A program made the position numbers and the translations under genes. The notes below the pieces were generated by a model. That model did no database searches. It was not told the origin of the DNA and saw only the letters and a list, made by a program, of their open reading frames with translations. Positions 6,200 to 7,704 of a stretch of DNA of 7,704 nt are shown in pieces; position 1 is the first letter of the stretch; every line of letters starts with the position of its first letter. Origin of the DNA: Deltaproteobacteria bacterium ADurb.Bin026 (GTDB lineage: Bacteria; Desulfobacterota; Syntrophorhabdia; Syntrophorhabdales; Syntrophorhabdaceae); NCBI GenBank assembly GCA_002071245.1, contig MWEV01000251.1, positions 1 to 7,704 on the forward strand, written 5' to 3'.

Positions 6200-6907
6200 G
6201 TGTTTAAGTATCAATTCGATTGGACGGTTGTCACGTCGGGACAATATGCCGAGTGGCTGTTGTCAGGTATTAAGGTTACCTTTGAGCTATCTCTTTTATC
6301 CATAGTTTTATCATTTTTCCTCGGCCTACTCATCGCCGTGATGCGTATGAGCCATATAGCACCAATCAGGTGGCTTGCACATGGGTATTTGGAATTTTTT
6401 CGTAACACACCTCTTCTTGTGCAAATATTTTTCTGGTATTTCGGTTCTTACAAGATTTTGCCAAAAGCATTTAATGACTGGCTTAATAATACAAATTTCG
6501 AATTTGCTGCCGCAGTAATAGCACTTACAATATACACCTCTGCGTTCATAGCAGAAGATATACGTTCAGGTGTTCGCTCCATACCAAAAGAACAGATGGA
6601 GGCGGCACGCAGCTCTGGATTTTCATATTTACGTTCAATGCAGTATATCATACTGCCGCAGGCGATCAGACTTACAATCCCGCCGCTCATAAATCAATTT
6701 CTGAATCTTACAAAAAACTCTTCACTTGCTATGACAATCGGGGTTATGGAGCTAACCTATCAGGCACGACAGGTCGAAAGTTATACGTTCAAAGGCTTTG
6801 AGGCATTTACAGCAGCCACCCTGATATATGTCGTCATTTCTCTTATAATTACTGGTTTGGTTACACTTTACAGCAAAAAAATATTAAGTCCGATGAAGGC
6901 ACATTGA
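6200..6907 (+). CDS. gltJ: Glutamate/aspartate-type ABC transporter permease, GltJ-like
   Basis: This is an inner-membrane subunit of the polar amino-acid importer, HisMQ/PAAT family, 235 residues. It has about five membrane segments (roughly 22-48, 60-82, 102-120, 150-180 in part, and 203-224). Landmarks are YLEFFRNTPLLVQIFFWYF (63-81), the EAA coupling loop EQMEAARSSGFSYLRSMQYI (131-150) continuing to ILPQAI, LNLTKNSSLAMTIG (168-181) and the late FEAFTAATLIYVVISL. These resemble E. coli GltJ (ELFRNVPLIVQFF, LNLVKNSAIASTIG) more than GltK. The GTG start has AGGGG 10 bases upstream and gives the usual hydrophilic N-terminus. No ATG lies between the hairpin and the conserved domain, so GTG is the best choice. 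The gene is separated from gltI by the hairpin and from gltK by one base. Confidence 0.93.
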   Translation: MFKYQFDWTVVTSGQYAEWLLSGIKVTFELSLLSIVLSFFLGLLIAVMRMSHIAPIRWLAHGYLEFFRNTPLLVQIFFWYFGSYKILPKAFNDWLNNTNFEFAAAVIALTIYTSAFIAEDIRSGVRSIPKEQMEAARSSGFSYLRSMQYIILPQAIRLTIPPLINQFLNLTKNSSLAMTIGVMELTYQARQVESYTFKGFEAFTAATLIYVVISLIITGLVTLYSKKILSPMKAH

Positions 6908-6908
6908 T

Positions 6909-7604
6909 ATGGATACTGGATTTGATTTTACAGTTATCTTGACAAATATAGTGTATTTTTTTATTGGCCGTTTTCCACACGGCACTTTGGGCGGCATTGC
7001 CTTAACACTTTATCTCGCTGTTATCTCGTGCATACTTTCCTTTTTCGGTGGCCTTATTCTTGGGCTTATGAGTATATCGCACAACAGGATTATAAAATAC
7101 TGTTCTATGGCACTCTTAAATATTATTAGGGGCATGCCCTTGCTTATGGTTATATTCTGGATGTACTTCCTTTTGCCAGCCTTTATGGGAAGAACTGTTT
7201 CAGAGAGCTGGACTGTTATAATGGCCTTGACGCTATTTACATCAGCCTACATGTCCCAGATTGTAAAGGCAGGCGTGGAGGGGATACCAAAGGGACAGAC
7301 AGAGGCAGGCCTTTCAACTGGACTGCCCATGTGGCAGGTGATGGTTTATATTGTTCTGCCACAGGGATTGCGCAATATGATACCCTCTTTTGTAAATCAG
7401 TTTGTCTCAATGATTAAGGATACATCTCTTGCCTTCATCGTGGGTGTATCAGAATTGACCCACGTCGCAACCCAGATAAACAATAGGACAATAATTTATC
7501 CTACAGAGATATTTTTCTTTATTGCAGTAATCTATTTCATAATCTGTTATGCCTTTACGAGCCTTTCCCGCTGGCTTGAAAAACGCCTTGCATGGAGGCG
7601 TTAA
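6909..7604 (+). CDS. gltK: Glutamate/aspartate-type ABC transporter permease, GltK-like
   Basis: This is the second HisMQ-type membrane subunit, 231 residues, forming the presumed heterodimer with GltJ. Landmarks are LLNIIRGMPLLMVIFWMYFL (69-88), the EAA coupling loop GQTEAGLSTGLPMWQVMVYI (129-148) continuing to VLPQGL, and IKDTSLAFIVGVSEL (169-183). The last of these, with DTSL, is shared with E. coli GltK (QDTSLVYVLSLADF) and separates it from GltJ (KNS-A). A final membrane segment (about 200-218) ends in a basic tail, RWLEKRLAWRR. The ATG lies one base after the gltJ stop, with GAAGG at 6895-6899 inside the gltJ coding end, so translation is probably coupled. The last codons also form a terminator-like hairpin. 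Confidence 0.93.
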   Translation: MDTGFDFTVILTNIVYFFIGRFPHGTLGGIALTLYLAVISCILSFFGGLILGLMSISHNRIIKYCSMALLNIIRGMPLLMVIFWMYFLLPAFMGRTVSESWTVIMALTLFTSAYMSQIVKAGVEGIPKGQTEAGLSTGLPMWQVMVYIVLPQGLRNMIPSFVNQFVSMIKDTSLAFIVGVSELTHVATQINNRTIIYPTEIFFFIAVIYFIICYAFTSLSRWLEKRLAWRR

Positions 7605-7609
7605 TTTAA
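7582..7609 (+). terminator. Terminator-like hairpin overlapping the gltK stop codon
   Basis: AACGCCT (7582-7588) and AGGCGTT (7596-7602) form a perfect 7-bp stem, extended by one T-G wobble, with a 5-base loop. The right arm runs into the gltK stop codon and is followed by TTAATTTAAT, a weak T-rich tail. On the minus strand the same stem is followed by a cleaner run of five Ts, so it could stop transcription from both directions. It would mark the end of the glt operon. Confidence 0.5.
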
Positions 7610-7704
7610 TCAGACATATTTGAAAATCCTCGTCCGTCCTCCAACCCATAAACATATAACAAGCAAGGGATAAATAAGAACAAAGAGATTCAAATTTTTT
7701 TACC
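7605..7704. other. Non-coding tail with no recognised feature
   Basis: After gltK there are 100 AT-rich bases to the window end. A run of seven Ts at 7695-7701 has no stem before it. No start codon with a convincing ribosome binding site is present, and the TTGAAA at 7620-7625 has no -10 at a proper distance. Confidence 0.6.

Overview
The window holds two neighbouring amino-acid ABC import systems, all on the plus strand, and little else. It looks like an ordinary bacterial nutrient-uptake region. The moderate GC content, the short intergenic gaps, the frequent TTG/GTG starts and the style of the Liv proteins would fit an anaerobic Desulfobacterota (deltaproteobacterial) or similar Gram-negative genome. 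That placement is a guess from protein flavour, not a demonstrated assignment.

Region 1 (1-4308) is a branched-chain amino-acid type (HAAT family) operon in the order livK/J-like binding protein (5' end cut off by the window), livH, livM, livG, livF. Gaps are 27, 10 and 3 bases, and livG and livF overlap by 13 bases, so it should be one transcription unit. The binding protein would capture substrate in the periplasm, LivH and LivM form the membrane channel, and LivG and LivF are the two different ATPases. LivH and LivG both appear to start with TTG.

Region 2 (4309-4447) is a 139-base AT-rich spacer with weak promoter-like sequences. It probably separates the two units.

Region 3 (4448-7604) is a polar amino-acid (PAAT family) operon, most like the glutamate/aspartate system GltIJKL of E. 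coli but with the ATPase gene first: gltL, gltI, gltJ, gltK. The spacer between gltL and gltI (5183-5284) holds a perfect 7-bp dyad and a very strong Shine-Dalgarno sequence for the binding-protein gene. The spacer between gltI and gltJ (6104-6199) is filled by a long imperfect hairpin of about 27 base pairs, built on one arm from tandem 8-base repeats and ending in six Ts directly before the gltJ ribosome binding site. This is the most interesting non-coding element seen. It could limit expression of the permease genes relative to the binding protein, or it could be a dispersed palindromic repeat. A second hairpin overlaps the gltK stop codon and may end the operon. The last 100 bases (7605-7704) show no gene.

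No RNA gene, CRISPR array, insertion sequence, phage gene or broken gene was found. I see no clear novel multi-gene system here.
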